Shown here piece by piece: positions 23,641 to 32,200 of a stretch of DNA of 42,525 nt. This DNA comes from Syntrophorhabdaceae bacterium. Lineage in GTDB: Bacteria; Desulfobacterota; Syntrophorhabdia; Syntrophorhabdales; Syntrophorhabdaceae. The notes under the pieces were generated by a model, which was not told the DNA's origin, made no database searches, and worked only from the letters and a program-made list of their open reading frames with translations. The stretch covers positions 311-42,835 of the forward strand of contig JAQTNJ010000006.1 of assembly GCA_028713955.1 (NCBI GenBank), in the 5' to 3' direction. Position 1 is the stretch's first letter, and each line of letters starts with the position of its first letter. A program made the translations under genes and the position numbers.

Positions 23641-25090
23641 ATTGAAGACAAATCCTCATGGCCATGCTCGCTATGGCGCCCTCCACGAAGCTCATTGCAT
23701 GAACTGGCGTTCATTTCATGAAGCTCGTTCCGGGCTTCTTAGCTTCGCAGATTTATCAGTACCACTGCTTCAGCGCCGGTTCAGCTTTTACCTTGTCCAG
23801 CAGCGTCGGACTCCAAAAGCTTTCACCGCCGCATTCCATCAGGATCTTCCACGACGGACGTGTCACGGAGATCCCGTGCAAACCCCAAGGGCAAACCTCA
23901 AAGGTAAAACCTCAAAGGCAAACCTCAGGTTATCAAGCCCGCAAGGGGCCTCATGCCGGATAGGGGGAATGACCTCATGACGGGTGATTTTTTTCCCTTC
24001 ACCGGCGTATGGGCACAGCTATGGCACTGCATCGGGGTGAATCTCTGTCGTTAGTTGCGCCACGAACTCGTCAGGTGAGCTTTACCTCCACTGCCTCTGA
24101 AATAAGACATTCCACCGTGGACCGAGGAATGTTAGCAGGGATGCCGGGACTGGGCATCCAAGACATGCAGGGCCTTGTAAATCCCTGTAATGACGCTGGA
24201 TAGGAGGCACTACCCTGCCTTACAGGAACCACTGCATGTCGGGTGTGGAACAATAAATTCGTCGATCTACTAAGACTGTCTCTACTATAGTATTACCATC
24301 TTTTTCTGAAGATTGAGGGAGTGACGCGCAGATTTTTCAGGCGTGTCACTTTCCGTATGGAGGAACCCGCCATTCTACCGGTAGAGCAAATAAATACCCT
24401 TTCTATATGGCATGATCTTTTTTCCCCGGAGGCAATACCTATGGCAGAGCCTCCTTTTTGGTATCCCCGGACTACGGGGTTGCCCGTCCGGTAAAGCCCA
24501 TCTGCGGGGTAAAACAATGAGAGCCCGGCAAGCCTTTTCGCGGCTGTAGACTCCTTGAGTCACCGCGACCAGAAAGCGGCCCCCTTCTCTTTGGGAGTCC
24601 GGGGCTGCAACAGCCGCGCCAATATTTTCTTAAATTGCCCATGAAGGACAGAAAGAGCGAAGGGCAGGGGTGTCCGCAGGGCAAAAAGCATCCGTTTCCG
24701 CGTGATAACGCATACCAAGCGCACTGGCCGTTTTCCCTTTTCCCAGGGATTGTGTGGGGAAACCAGGGGAGATCGTGGGGATCTATGGGGAAACATGCTG
24801 AAAAACGTTTTTTTTACTTGTTTCTGCTCTTCCATGTGTCAGGCGCTAAAGCCCTTACTTGACTTTCCGTGCCTGTATGTATCGTTTCTTTGCACGTAAA
24901 ATTACATGTGTCACGCGTTATACTGCCCCAACTTAACATTATTTGCATTTTGTTGACTATTTTTGTTTTGCCTTGTCAAGGAAGTAATACCTGTTTAGTG
25001 AAAAAGGCGCGAATCGACCTGCAAGGATGCTCTTAAAGGGCAAAAAAGCCCTATTTAGGGGTAAAAACGCCCCATGTAAGGGCAGGGTTT
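23641..25090. other. long region without a recognisable gene
   Basis: About 1.45 kb lies between the integrase remnant and the segregation genes, and no frame in it has convincing coding features. A run of short repeats built on CAAACCTCAAAGG lies at about 23889-23930. A hairpin-rich GC stretch occurs at 24480-24620, and the repeated TGGGGAAAC at 24754-24800 could be iterons. It may contain decayed integrase DNA, a replication origin or unknown RNA; none can be shown. Confidence 0.5.
25000..25083 (+). repeat. candidate parC iterons upstream of the ParR-like gene
   Basis: Imperfect repeats of about 21 bp built on AAAAANGCCC...AGGG occur in tandem, clearest at 25042-25061 and 25062-25083. Arrays of this kind directly before a ParR gene often form the centromere bound by ParR and the promoter controlling the operon. 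The match is by eye and imperfect. Confidence 0.45.
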
Positions 25091-25135
25091 GTGAAGGATG
25101 GTTTTAAAATACTCTTTTCAGGAGGGAAACAGGCA

Positions 25136-25399
25136 ATGAAGAATATGACAAAGGACAAAAAAGGAGGCGGCCCAAAAGGCGGGGCCGGAAAAAACAGGAA
25201 GGCATACCGGTTTACGCTCGACGCGCGTCACCACAGCGGGCTTATTGAATTTCTTGAAGCCGTTCCGAAAGCACTGAGGGGCGGGTACTGCATCGAGGCG
25301 CTGAAGCTCCTCCAGGAGCGGATGAGTGTAGCATCTGTAAAAGAAGAAAAACCCCGGAACGGGGCATCGGCAGCGGTCGCTTTTAAAAAATCTATTTAA
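25136..25399 (+). CDS. ParR-like DNA-binding partner of ParM-type segregation
   Basis: The product is 87 residues from ATG with AGGAGGG upstream. After a Lys/Gly-rich start, the core reads YRFTLDARHHSGLIEFLEAVPKALRGGYCIEALKLLQE. The pattern of a beta strand followed by two helices matches the ribbon-helix-helix domain of ParR proteins, which bind centromere repeats and the tip of ParM filaments. The actin-like gene follows 12 bp later in the same operon. Here the ParR-like gene comes first, the reverse of the R1 plasmid order. Confidence 0.65.
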   Translation: MKNMTKDKKGGGPKGGAGKNRKAYRFTLDARHHSGLIEFLEAVPKALRGGYCIEALKLLQERMSVASVKEEKPRNGASAAVAFKKSI

Positions 25400-25411
25400 G
25401 GAGGCAAAAAG

Positions 25412-26347
25412 ATGGTAGCAGGCATCGACATAGGGTACGGGTACACAAAGATGGTGTACCGCAACTGGATCAAAAGCAACGTTCACGTCTTCCCTTCAGT
25501 GGTGAGCAGATACATACCCGCGAGGTCGTTCAACGAGACCTTTGAGATTATCCGGGTGAATGACAGACCTTATCTTGTAGGGTATGAAACCGTAACAAGC
25601 TCAAGGGTAGGACCCAGCTTCGTGGGCACCGACGAGTATTTTGCGATTATCGGTCATTGCCTGTCGAAGGTAGAGGTAGAGGCTGATATAAAGACCATTG
25701 TGCTTGGTCTCCCCCCGCAGGTATTCAGCGGGGAAAGGGTGCAGCTTCTCAAGAACAGCATACGGCAACTGGATATCAGGTGCGAAGACGGCAGAAGAAT
25801 TTCCGTTCCTTCCGAGGTGCAATTTGTTCCTCAGGGCGCAGGGATACTTTTTGCATATCTGAGCGAGAACGGATCACCGGAGGAAATCGAAACAACAACA
25901 GTTGTTGTGGACATCGGCTACCACACAATGGACGTCGTGCTCTTCGCTGAGGGCAAGTACAGAGGCGACATGTCAAAGTCCTATCCGCATGGTGTCAGTG
26001 AACTCTACGATATGGTAAGGGATGCCTACACCAGGAAATACTTCATCTTCCTTTCCCCCGACAGGGACGGTCTGGTGGAACATCTCCTGAAGGACGGCAG
26101 CATAACGCACATGGGGGAGAAACGGGTCATTGACACACAAAGCATACTTGACGACTTCTTCACGGGTAGGATCATGACTGTCCTAGATAAGTATATGTCC
26201 ACCGTGGAAAGGAATGGGTACAGGGTGGAGAGGATTATCCTCGGAGGCGGAGGCGCGTCCTATATAGGCAAAGCAGCAGGGGCGAACGTAGTCGTTGAAC
26301 CTCAGACCGCAAACGCCAGGGGATTCCTCATATATGGTTTGAATTAA
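25412..26347 (+). CDS. ParM/StbA-like actin-family plasmid segregation protein
   Basis: The product is 311 residues with AAGGAGG at good spacing. Actin-fold phosphate loops are visible: DIGYGYTKM (6-14), VVVDIGYHTMDVV (168-180) and the adenosine motif ILGGGGASYIG (277-287). The protein lacks Hsp70-type domains and has the size of ParM or Alp-type actins, which polymerise with ATP and push plasmid copies apart. The operon with a small ribbon-helix-helix gene supports this. It implies that the region is, or recently was, an independently maintained plasmid or ICE. Confidence 0.85.
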   Translation: MVAGIDIGYGYTKMVYRNWIKSNVHVFPSVVSRYIPARSFNETFEIIRVNDRPYLVGYETVTSSRVGPSFVGTDEYFAIIGHCLSKVEVEADIKTIVLGLPPQVFSGERVQLLKNSIRQLDIRCEDGRRISVPSEVQFVPQGAGILFAYLSENGSPEEIETTTVVVDIGYHTMDVVLFAEGKYRGDMSKSYPHGVSELYDMVRDAYTRKYFIFLSPDRDGLVEHLLKDGSITHMGEKRVIDTQSILDDFFTGRIMTVLDKYMSTVERNGYRVERIILGGGGASYIGKAAGANVVVEPQTANARGFLIYGLN

Positions 26348-26377
26348 GGAAGCCAAAGAGCAAGGAAGCCAAAGAGC
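26346..26377 (+). repeat. 16-bp tandem duplication after parM
   Basis: AAGGAAGCCAAAGAGC occurs twice in a row (26346-26361 and 26362-26377), starting at the parM stop codon. It may be a slippage product; function unknown. Confidence 0.8.
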
Positions 26378-26384
26378 AAGGAAA

Positions 26385-26403
26385 GGGGGGCTTTATGCCC
26401 CCC
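26385..26403 (+). terminator. hairpin terminator of the parRM operon
   Basis: GGGGGGC (26385-26391), loop TTTAT and GCCCCCC (26397-26403) form a stable hairpin just downstream of parM. The following T-run is weak (ATCTAATG), so it may be a factor-assisted or convergent terminator shared with the minus-strand gene beyond. Confidence 0.5.
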
Positions 26404-26433
26404 ATCTAATGAGACTCAGTTTTTTTGTGATGT

Positions 26434-26877
26434 TCACGGCCGGCAGAAGTCCCCTGAAGGGACGGGTCTTGCAATCCCGTGAACGGCAAGGGGGAGAAAG
26501 TACATCCATGCGTTCTTCGCGATTCCGCATTCCGCGCTTCCGCATTCCGAGATTCCGTATTCCGTGCTTCCGTATTCGAGGACGACAGGGACTTCCCGGC
26601 GCATATAGACATACGGATGACCTTCAAAGTGATCCACCGCCTCCAGAGTAACTTTATCGACGCTATATACCTCTCCTGACACTGCAACAAGCTGTGTTCC
26701 GTTGTACGTCGCGTATGGTACGCCGTGCGGCAGCACATACAGACCGTACTTTTCCCGAGTCTTCGCATTGCCGAGGAAACGGGCATCTTTCAGAAGGCCA
26801 TGGTTTGCCTGACCCTTCCTCAACGTGCCATAGACAAACAGTGTGTGTGATGTATCCGCAGCCATTCCTGCTTTCAT
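26434..26877 (-). CDS. gamma-glutamylcyclotransferase-like (GGCT/AIG2) protein
   Basis: The product is 147 residues from ATG with AAGGAGG upstream. The motif LFVYGTLRKGQANH (13-26) and later LEAVDHFEGHP are typical of the GGCT/AIG2 fold, which releases 5-oxoproline from gamma-glutamyl groups. A 30-bp tandem duplication (about 26518-26580) inserts an EYGSTEYGIS/ECGSAECGIA repeat near residues 106-128, after the conserved core. This may extend a loop without affecting activity. It is transcribed opposite to parRM. A role in conjugation is not evident. Confidence 0.8.
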   Translation of the reverse strand: MKAGMAADTSHTLFVYGTLRKGQANHGLLKDARFLGNAKTREKYGLYVLPHGVPYATYNGTQLVAVSGEVYSVDKVTLEAVDHFEGHPYVYMRREVPVVLEYGSTEYGISECGSAECGIAKNAWMYFLPLAVHGIARPVPSGDFCRP

Positions 26878-26955
26878 AATTACCTCCTTCGATTTTTTCT
26901 ACCGCTGATTACTTATAAGGACAATCCCGCGCTTGGCGCCTGCTTCGTACATGGG

Positions 26956-27750
26956 TTACCCCCTGGCTGCTTTTTGTTTCCACGAATGAGGGTTACGGTA
27001 TGCCGGAGCGTCCGCTGCGGGTGGCTCCCCTAAGGGCGCTTCATCATGGGCTTCACTGAACGGTGTTTCTTCTTGCGGTTTTTCTTCTTGCAGTGTTTTT
27101 TCTTGCAGTGTCTCAATGATGACGGGAGTCTTCCCTTCAGGGATTTCCCTCCCGCAGAACCGGCATATCCTTGCCTTCTTCAGGATGATCTCCGCGCAGA
27201 ACGGACACTCCCTGGTTTCCCTGACCTCTCCGGCGGTGTCGGCCCCGGTCCTGTGACCCTCCGCCTGCGCCGGCTGCACCTTCAGGTTTTCCCTCTCCCT
27301 GATGATGGCATCACGCAAGGCTTCCGGTTTTTCCACGAAGTCTATCCAGGACTCCCCTTCAAGTGCGGCGGTCTGTATCTGGACCCTCCCATATCCCATG
27401 AGCCTGCCTGACAAGGTCTGCACGACGTCGATGTTGTTGATCTTCTCAAGGGGGCTTTCCTTTGCCTTGTGGGTTACGACCCCCGATTCGTCTATGACCC
27501 TCTGGTTGGTTACCGCCCAGATGTCGTATTTCCTGTCCAGCCAGACGTAGATGAGATACAGGGCGCAGATTATTATGCCGCAGAGACCCACCTTGTGCAG
27601 GGTCTCTTTCAGTCCGAGCAGATTGTATTTGCTCAGGTTCTGCAAGACAAAGATCATACAGGCCGTTGCGATAAAGGGTTTCGAGAGGACAATCCAGTGT
27701 TTTCTGACCTCTATGATGAGCTTTTCTCCTTCCTTGAGTTGTGTACGCAT
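26956..27750 (-). CDS. bacterial PH-domain membrane protein with zinc-ribbon tail
   Basis: The product is 264 residues with AAGGAGG upstream. Two transmembrane segments lie at about residues 25-42 and 49-68. A bacterial PH domain follows (YDIWAVTNQRVIDESGVVTH, then INNIDVVQTLSGRLMGYGRV). The tail carries a zinc ribbon CPFC...CRFCGREI (about 180-200) and a low-complexity end containing EKTLQEEKPQEE. Such proteins are often linked to secretion or conjugation loci. The role here is unknown, though its place near tra genes is suggestive. Confidence 0.75.
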   Translation of the reverse strand: MRTQLKEGEKLIIEVRKHWIVLSKPFIATACMIFVLQNLSKYNLLGLKETLHKVGLCGIIICALYLIYVWLDRKYDIWAVTNQRVIDESGVVTHKAKESPLEKINNIDVVQTLSGRLMGYGRVQIQTAALEGESWIDFVEKPEALRDAIIRERENLKVQPAQAEGHRTGADTAGEVRETRECPFCAEIILKKARICRFCGREIPEGKTPVIIETLQEKTLQEEKPQEETPFSEAHDEAPLGEPPAADAPAYRNPHSWKQKAARG

Positions 27751-28081
27751 CGCAGACCTCCTTTTTTGATTCGGTTCTTTAAGGGTATTAATTTTTCCCC
27801 TTCAAAAAGAATCTTTAAAGATCTTCAGAGAAAATCTTCAGACCCAACTCAAGAGTAAACAAATTGGTCACAAGGGATAAACTATTTAGTAGTAAATCAC
27901 CCGGATAACATGTCCTGTGGCCGGTTGAAAAAAGTTACAAAATATGGTAATATAAATTATAGGGATGGCAGACCATAAAGCTCAAAACAGTCAAGCAGGG
28001 AAACAGAACAATCAAACAAACGGCCGGAATGCGGCAAGCAGCTTTGAAGGCCGCAAGACCATAAATAAAAAGGAGGCAGGA
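27751..28081. other. divergent intergenic region between the PH-domain and PIN genes
   Basis: It holds no gene that I would call. The PIN frame is open upstream to 27965, but the better start is downstream. The ATCTTCAGA motif is repeated near 27815-27845. Promoters for both divergent genes must lie here, but none is unambiguous by eye. Confidence 0.5.
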
Positions 28082-28813
28082 ATGGCGTTTGGCAGCAAGG
28101 TATTTGGCAGCAAGAAGGCGTATGTATTCGACACGTCGGCGCTCATGGAATACCCCCAGGTGCTCAGAGTTGTAAAAAGACACAGAATCATTCTTCCCCG
28201 CATCGTAATGACCGAGCTTGACGGTTTGAAGAACAACGAGAGACAGGATGTCGCGGCGAGAGCGCGGTTGGTGTCGCGCTACCTTGAAAAATACGGAAAG
28301 AACGTTGCAATCGCAACCGATAGGCAGATGGACCGTCTTCAGGTGCTTAACAGCGCAGGGGACAACATGGTCATAGGCACTGCCACGTGGATGAAAAGAC
28401 AGGGTATCGACACCACCCTGGTCACTGCGGACAGGAATATGAAGATAGTGGCGAGGGCGTGCGGGATAATGAACCGCATCCCGAGGCCCTGGTATCGCCA
28501 GCCTGCTCTGTACTGGAGCATAATTGCGATCCCGTTCATAGCATTGGGATTTCTCGTGGCGAATGCTGTAAGCCACATCTGGACTATCAACGGTTTCTTG
28601 ACCAAAGAAACTGAGCCTTATGTGGGGATTGGTTCTGCGTTGGCCCTCCCCACGGTCTTCGTCGTAGGGCTTGTGATGAACTGGGTGTGCGATGTTCTGC
28701 CCAATGAGGCTACTGAAGACGTCAAGACAGACGATAAGATGCTGAACAACATGATGTTCAACCCGGTGTTTAATGAGTTCGACATCAACGTCTGGCACGG
28801 CAAAAAGAGTTAA
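28082..28813 (+). CDS. PIN-domain protein with two C-terminal TM segments (PhoH-N type)
   Basis: The product is 243 residues from ATG at 28082, chosen because AAAGGAGG precedes it at ideal spacing; the frame is open to 27965 but lacks a site there. The N-terminal PIN domain resembles that of PhoH-like ATPases: YVFDTSALMEYPQ, RIVMTELDGLKNN, GDNMVIGTA, VTADRNMK, supplying the acidic cluster that binds metal for RNA cleavage. Two transmembrane helices follow (ALYWSIIAIPFIALGFLVA, then VGIGSALALPTVFVVGLVM), so the domain would be membrane-tethered. It converges on the tra operon. RNase activity is inferred. Confidence 0.8.
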   Translation: MAFGSKVFGSKKAYVFDTSALMEYPQVLRVVKRHRIILPRIVMTELDGLKNNERQDVAARARLVSRYLEKYGKNVAIATDRQMDRLQVLNSAGDNMVIGTATWMKRQGIDTTLVTADRNMKIVARACGIMNRIPRPWYRQPALYWSIIAIPFIALGFLVANAVSHIWTINGFLTKETEPYVGIGSALALPTVFVVGLVMNWVCDVLPNEATEDVKTDDKMLNNMMFNPVFNEFDINVWHGKKS

Positions 28814-28826
28814 CTTCAGAAACTTG

Positions 28827-29231
28827 TCAGGAGAGTTTCTCCTCCGGGCGCGAGGTTTCCAGCGGCTGCTGCCGGCTGCCCTCCTGGCGCTGCTGAATTT
28901 TATTGTATCTGTATATGGCTCTTCCTTCCAACAGGAGATCCCTGGAGATTTCAAACGTCCTGCTGGCTGGTTTTTCAATATAATTTTCGCTGAACGTGTA
29001 TACTGTCAATTCTCTGTTGTCTATCAAATAGTCGAGCAATTCATCAGGCAGCGGGATGATTATGTTGTTCTCAGGCTTTTCCCGGTTTTCTATTATCACG
29101 GCGAGCCCGTCGTCCGCCAGGTTAACGAGCGTGTCATCCGGTGTGATGTTTTCAAGCCAGTCGGCGTAGTTTTTGTCCACCATACAGATCAACCCGCCCT
29201 TGACAAAAAGGGCTTTCAACGCGTATGTCAT
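28827..29231 (-). CDS. hypothetical protein, last gene of the traH-traG operon
   Basis: The product is 134 residues from ATG at 29229-29231, preceded by AAAGGAGG; a start further upstream lacks such a site. It reads as a small, acidic, mostly soluble protein with no recognised motif (DDTLVNLADDGLAVIIENRE). It starts 46 bp after the traG stop and ends 13 bp from the convergent PIN gene. Co-transcription with traH-traG is likely. It might be an exclusion or regulatory accessory of transfer, but nothing in the sequence shows this. Confidence 0.65.
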   Translation of the reverse strand: MTYALKALFVKGGLICMVDKNYADWLENITPDDTLVNLADDGLAVIIENREKPENNIIIPLPDELLDYLIDNRELTVYTFSENYIEKPASRTFEISRDLLLEGRAIYRYNKIQQRQEGSRQQPLETSRPEEKLS

Positions 29232-29277
29232 GTTCGCCTCCTTTGAGCGTTTTTTCGTATCAGTCGTTTGCATTCAG

Positions 29278-32200
29278 TTATCCTGTCGGACCAGGCTTTA
29301 CGGTCTTTACCCCGCCTGTTCCGTATTCTGCCGGCGCCGGCTGATCCTGCCCATCCCGTGGTTCACCTTTTTTGTCCTGATGCGATGTCCCACGGACATA
29401 GAGCGAGTCCTCGCTGTATTCAGGGTAGGGGGAGCCGCCCGTTGAGGAACTGCTTCCACGTGTTTCCTGTGGAACATATGTGATGTGCGGAGGGGCTGTT
29501 CCCCTTGATGCCGCCGGACCTGTTTTAAGGGAACCCGTACCCGCCCTTTGGGGATCTCTCTGAAAAGCTGATGAGTCTTTTTGCTGCGCTGGCATATCTT
29601 TTTGCGTGCCTGTGGTATGAACGGCCTGCGTTGGCTGCTTCTGTTCGCTTTGCGGTTGGGCTGCTACCGCCGATTTTCTTTGTGGAGCTTCCTTCACTGG
29701 TTCTTTCACCGGTTCCTGTTGTGTGATTCTTTCCTTTGCCGGGGTGTTAGGTCTTTCATCAGGGAGATTGTTCCTGTTGTTTGGTATCGCTGCTACGGGG
29801 TTTTCCTGTGCCGTATGTATAACCTCCTGCAAGGGTGAGCTTTTAACTGATCCTTCCAGGTCGGAGTCTTTCTGTTCCTTCTGCCTGATAATCGGTTTCT
29901 CTGCCGATGGTTCTCTATGAGGAATACCGGTCTTGTCGTTTGGTGCTTCCGCCACAGGTTCTTCCTGCTGGATATCAGGTTCATCGTTTGGAACATTGCC
30001 CCTGTCGCTAGGCATTTCTATTTCAGGTCTTTCCTCTACGGGTCTTTCCCATAAGGGTTCTTCCCGCAAGGGTTCCCCGACAAGAGGAACATTGCCTGCA
30101 ACATAGTCACTGCCGACTGATACACCCGCAACATGGCTTTCCTGCATACCTGGTTTTCCGTTCAATGGTTTTGCATGGGTAGTATCAGTTGGCTCAGGCT
30201 GCTCCTGTTCATCCTGCGGCTTGGCTGCTGTTATGGTGTTTGCTTCGACCTGCATAAAAGGCTCTTGCGTCGTACTGGCCTTGCTGTCTCCCCATGCAGG
30301 TGTTATTACAGGCTCTTCTGCTTGTGCCTGCGCAGGCCCCTCCTGCATGAGGGATGCTTCACGGACAACCGGTCTCACGGGCTTATCCGCATAACTGTCA
30401 GGCGACAGGTCTTTTACTTTATCTGCATGATTGTTTACCTTATCTGTCTTGTCCACAGATCTACCCGCAGGTTTGTCCGCAGGGACGGATTTGTCCGTAA
30501 GAACGGATTTGTCCGCAGGAGTCGCACCGGATGCTGTATCGGCATTGCCGTTACCTGCTTCGTTACCTGCTTCGTTACCTGCTTTGTTACCTGCTTCGCT
30601 ACCTGCTTTGCTTCCTGCTTCGCTTCCTGCTTCGCTACCTGCTTTGCTTCCTGTTCCTGTAAAAGGAACGTGCATTTGGCCCGCTGCCAGGGACGATGTC
30701 ATAAGGAGATTCATGTTCCGGTCAGTACCAGGTACGCCCGTTGCGGGCTTGTGTCCCGTCTCAGGCAGTATCCCCGAGCGGACAGCGCCGGGCTTGCCGT
30801 CTGCGGGTGCAAGTGGTTTGTTTACGTTTGGGCCGCTGCCTGCGGGAATACTACCTCCTGACGGAGATCCGCCTCTTACGCCGCTTCCTGCGGGAATACC
30901 GCTTCCTAACGGAGAATTGCCTAACGGCTGTGTGACGGAAGGCTGTGTGCCGGAAGGCATAGGGCCAGAGGGTTTATCGCCTAATGGCTGGTTCCCTGAA
31001 GGTTTGTTGCCCATTGGCTGGTTGCCCATTGGTTTATCGTTATTCAGCCAGCCGGATCGCCTGGTCACATAATCCGGCTGTCCCGCCGGCATGTTCGACG
31101 CAGATCCTCTTGTCCCCTGAGAAGTGATTACCCCGCTGGGAGCAGCCGGAGGCGAAGGGGCATCGCCACCTGGCGGTGTACCGCCGCCGCCCTTGCCCTT
31201 GAAGAGAGGCGCCGGTCCGGCACCGGACGGGATATCGGAGCGCTGATACAGCGTGCGGTCAAGTTTTTGCAGGGCGGGATACTGGTTTTTCAAGGCCCTT
31301 GTCGCCCCTATTGCCTTCCCTGCTGTTCCTATGAGTTTATCTGCTCCTTCCGCGCCATATAGCGTCGCCCTTTTCCAGTCAGCAATGTTACTCAAGTCTT
31401 TTTCGTCTTCTATCAGAGCCAGCCCCTGCGAGTAGGTCATCCTCGCCTCGGAGTCATGAAGGAATTTTGTCCTGTGGAAATGCGCAAAGTCCTGCCCGGA
31501 CTTCCCTTCCGTATGGAGCACCTCCCCGTGCGGGGAGAGGGTCATTCTCGAAGCGTAGTTGCCTTTCTGTATATCCTGGGTGCTCAGCGCCTTGAAGCTG
31601 TACACGTGGCCGCGATGATCTCCGCTTCCTTCCGAGTGCATGACACCGTACTGCCTGTTGCCGTTTTCATCCGTGTAGGAGGTATACACGCGCTTGTCGT
31701 GGATGTTCGACGCCTGGGATGCTATCACCTTGCCTGTGGACGGATTGATGTGGCGCACCCCATAGAACAGTGTCTCCTTTCCTGTCTTGGGGTCTGTATC
31801 CTTGAATATGCCTGTCTCCGTATGTTCGTTATAGGTTGTCTTCTGTACCCCTTCTTTTACAAATGTTCCATCCTGCCTGCTTGTTCCCCTCTCGATGTTC
31901 GTAAAGATGATCCCCGAGCCTTTCTCCGCCATCGTATCCATGATCCTGGCGGAGTTGTCGCGGTCTATCTGTTCAGGAAGGTTTCCCTGCACCCTTCCAT
32001 AGAAGGTCCTGTTGCCCTGCCGCATGTCGCCGGTGAACGTTATCTGCCCGCCGTGGGTTTCCACCTGTGTACCCTTGCCGGCGACCAGCTTCCCACCTGA
32101 AGACGCGCCGAGGACCGTCCCTTCCTTCACGAGTCCGCGCATACGGGTGTCAATGATGTTGCCCTCCTTGCTTGCCGTCTGTTCCAGATCAAACGTGCCT

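Noticed and set aside
23642-24900. Several 60-110 residue open frames in the gene-poor region
   Set aside because: They lack Shine-Dalgarno sites and overlap one another on both strands without protein-like composition.
26518-26580. Short repeats resembling a CRISPR array
   Set aside because: They are a 30-bp tandem duplication within a coding region without spacers.
27965-28081. Upstream extension of the PIN gene from an ATG at 27965
   Set aside because: The downstream ATG at 28082 has a near-perfect AAAGGAGG site, and the added residues are low-complexity and unlike PIN proteins.
30555-30657. Array of 12-bp units as a CRISPR or iteron
   Set aside because: They are contiguous and in frame within traG, coding a four-residue repeat.
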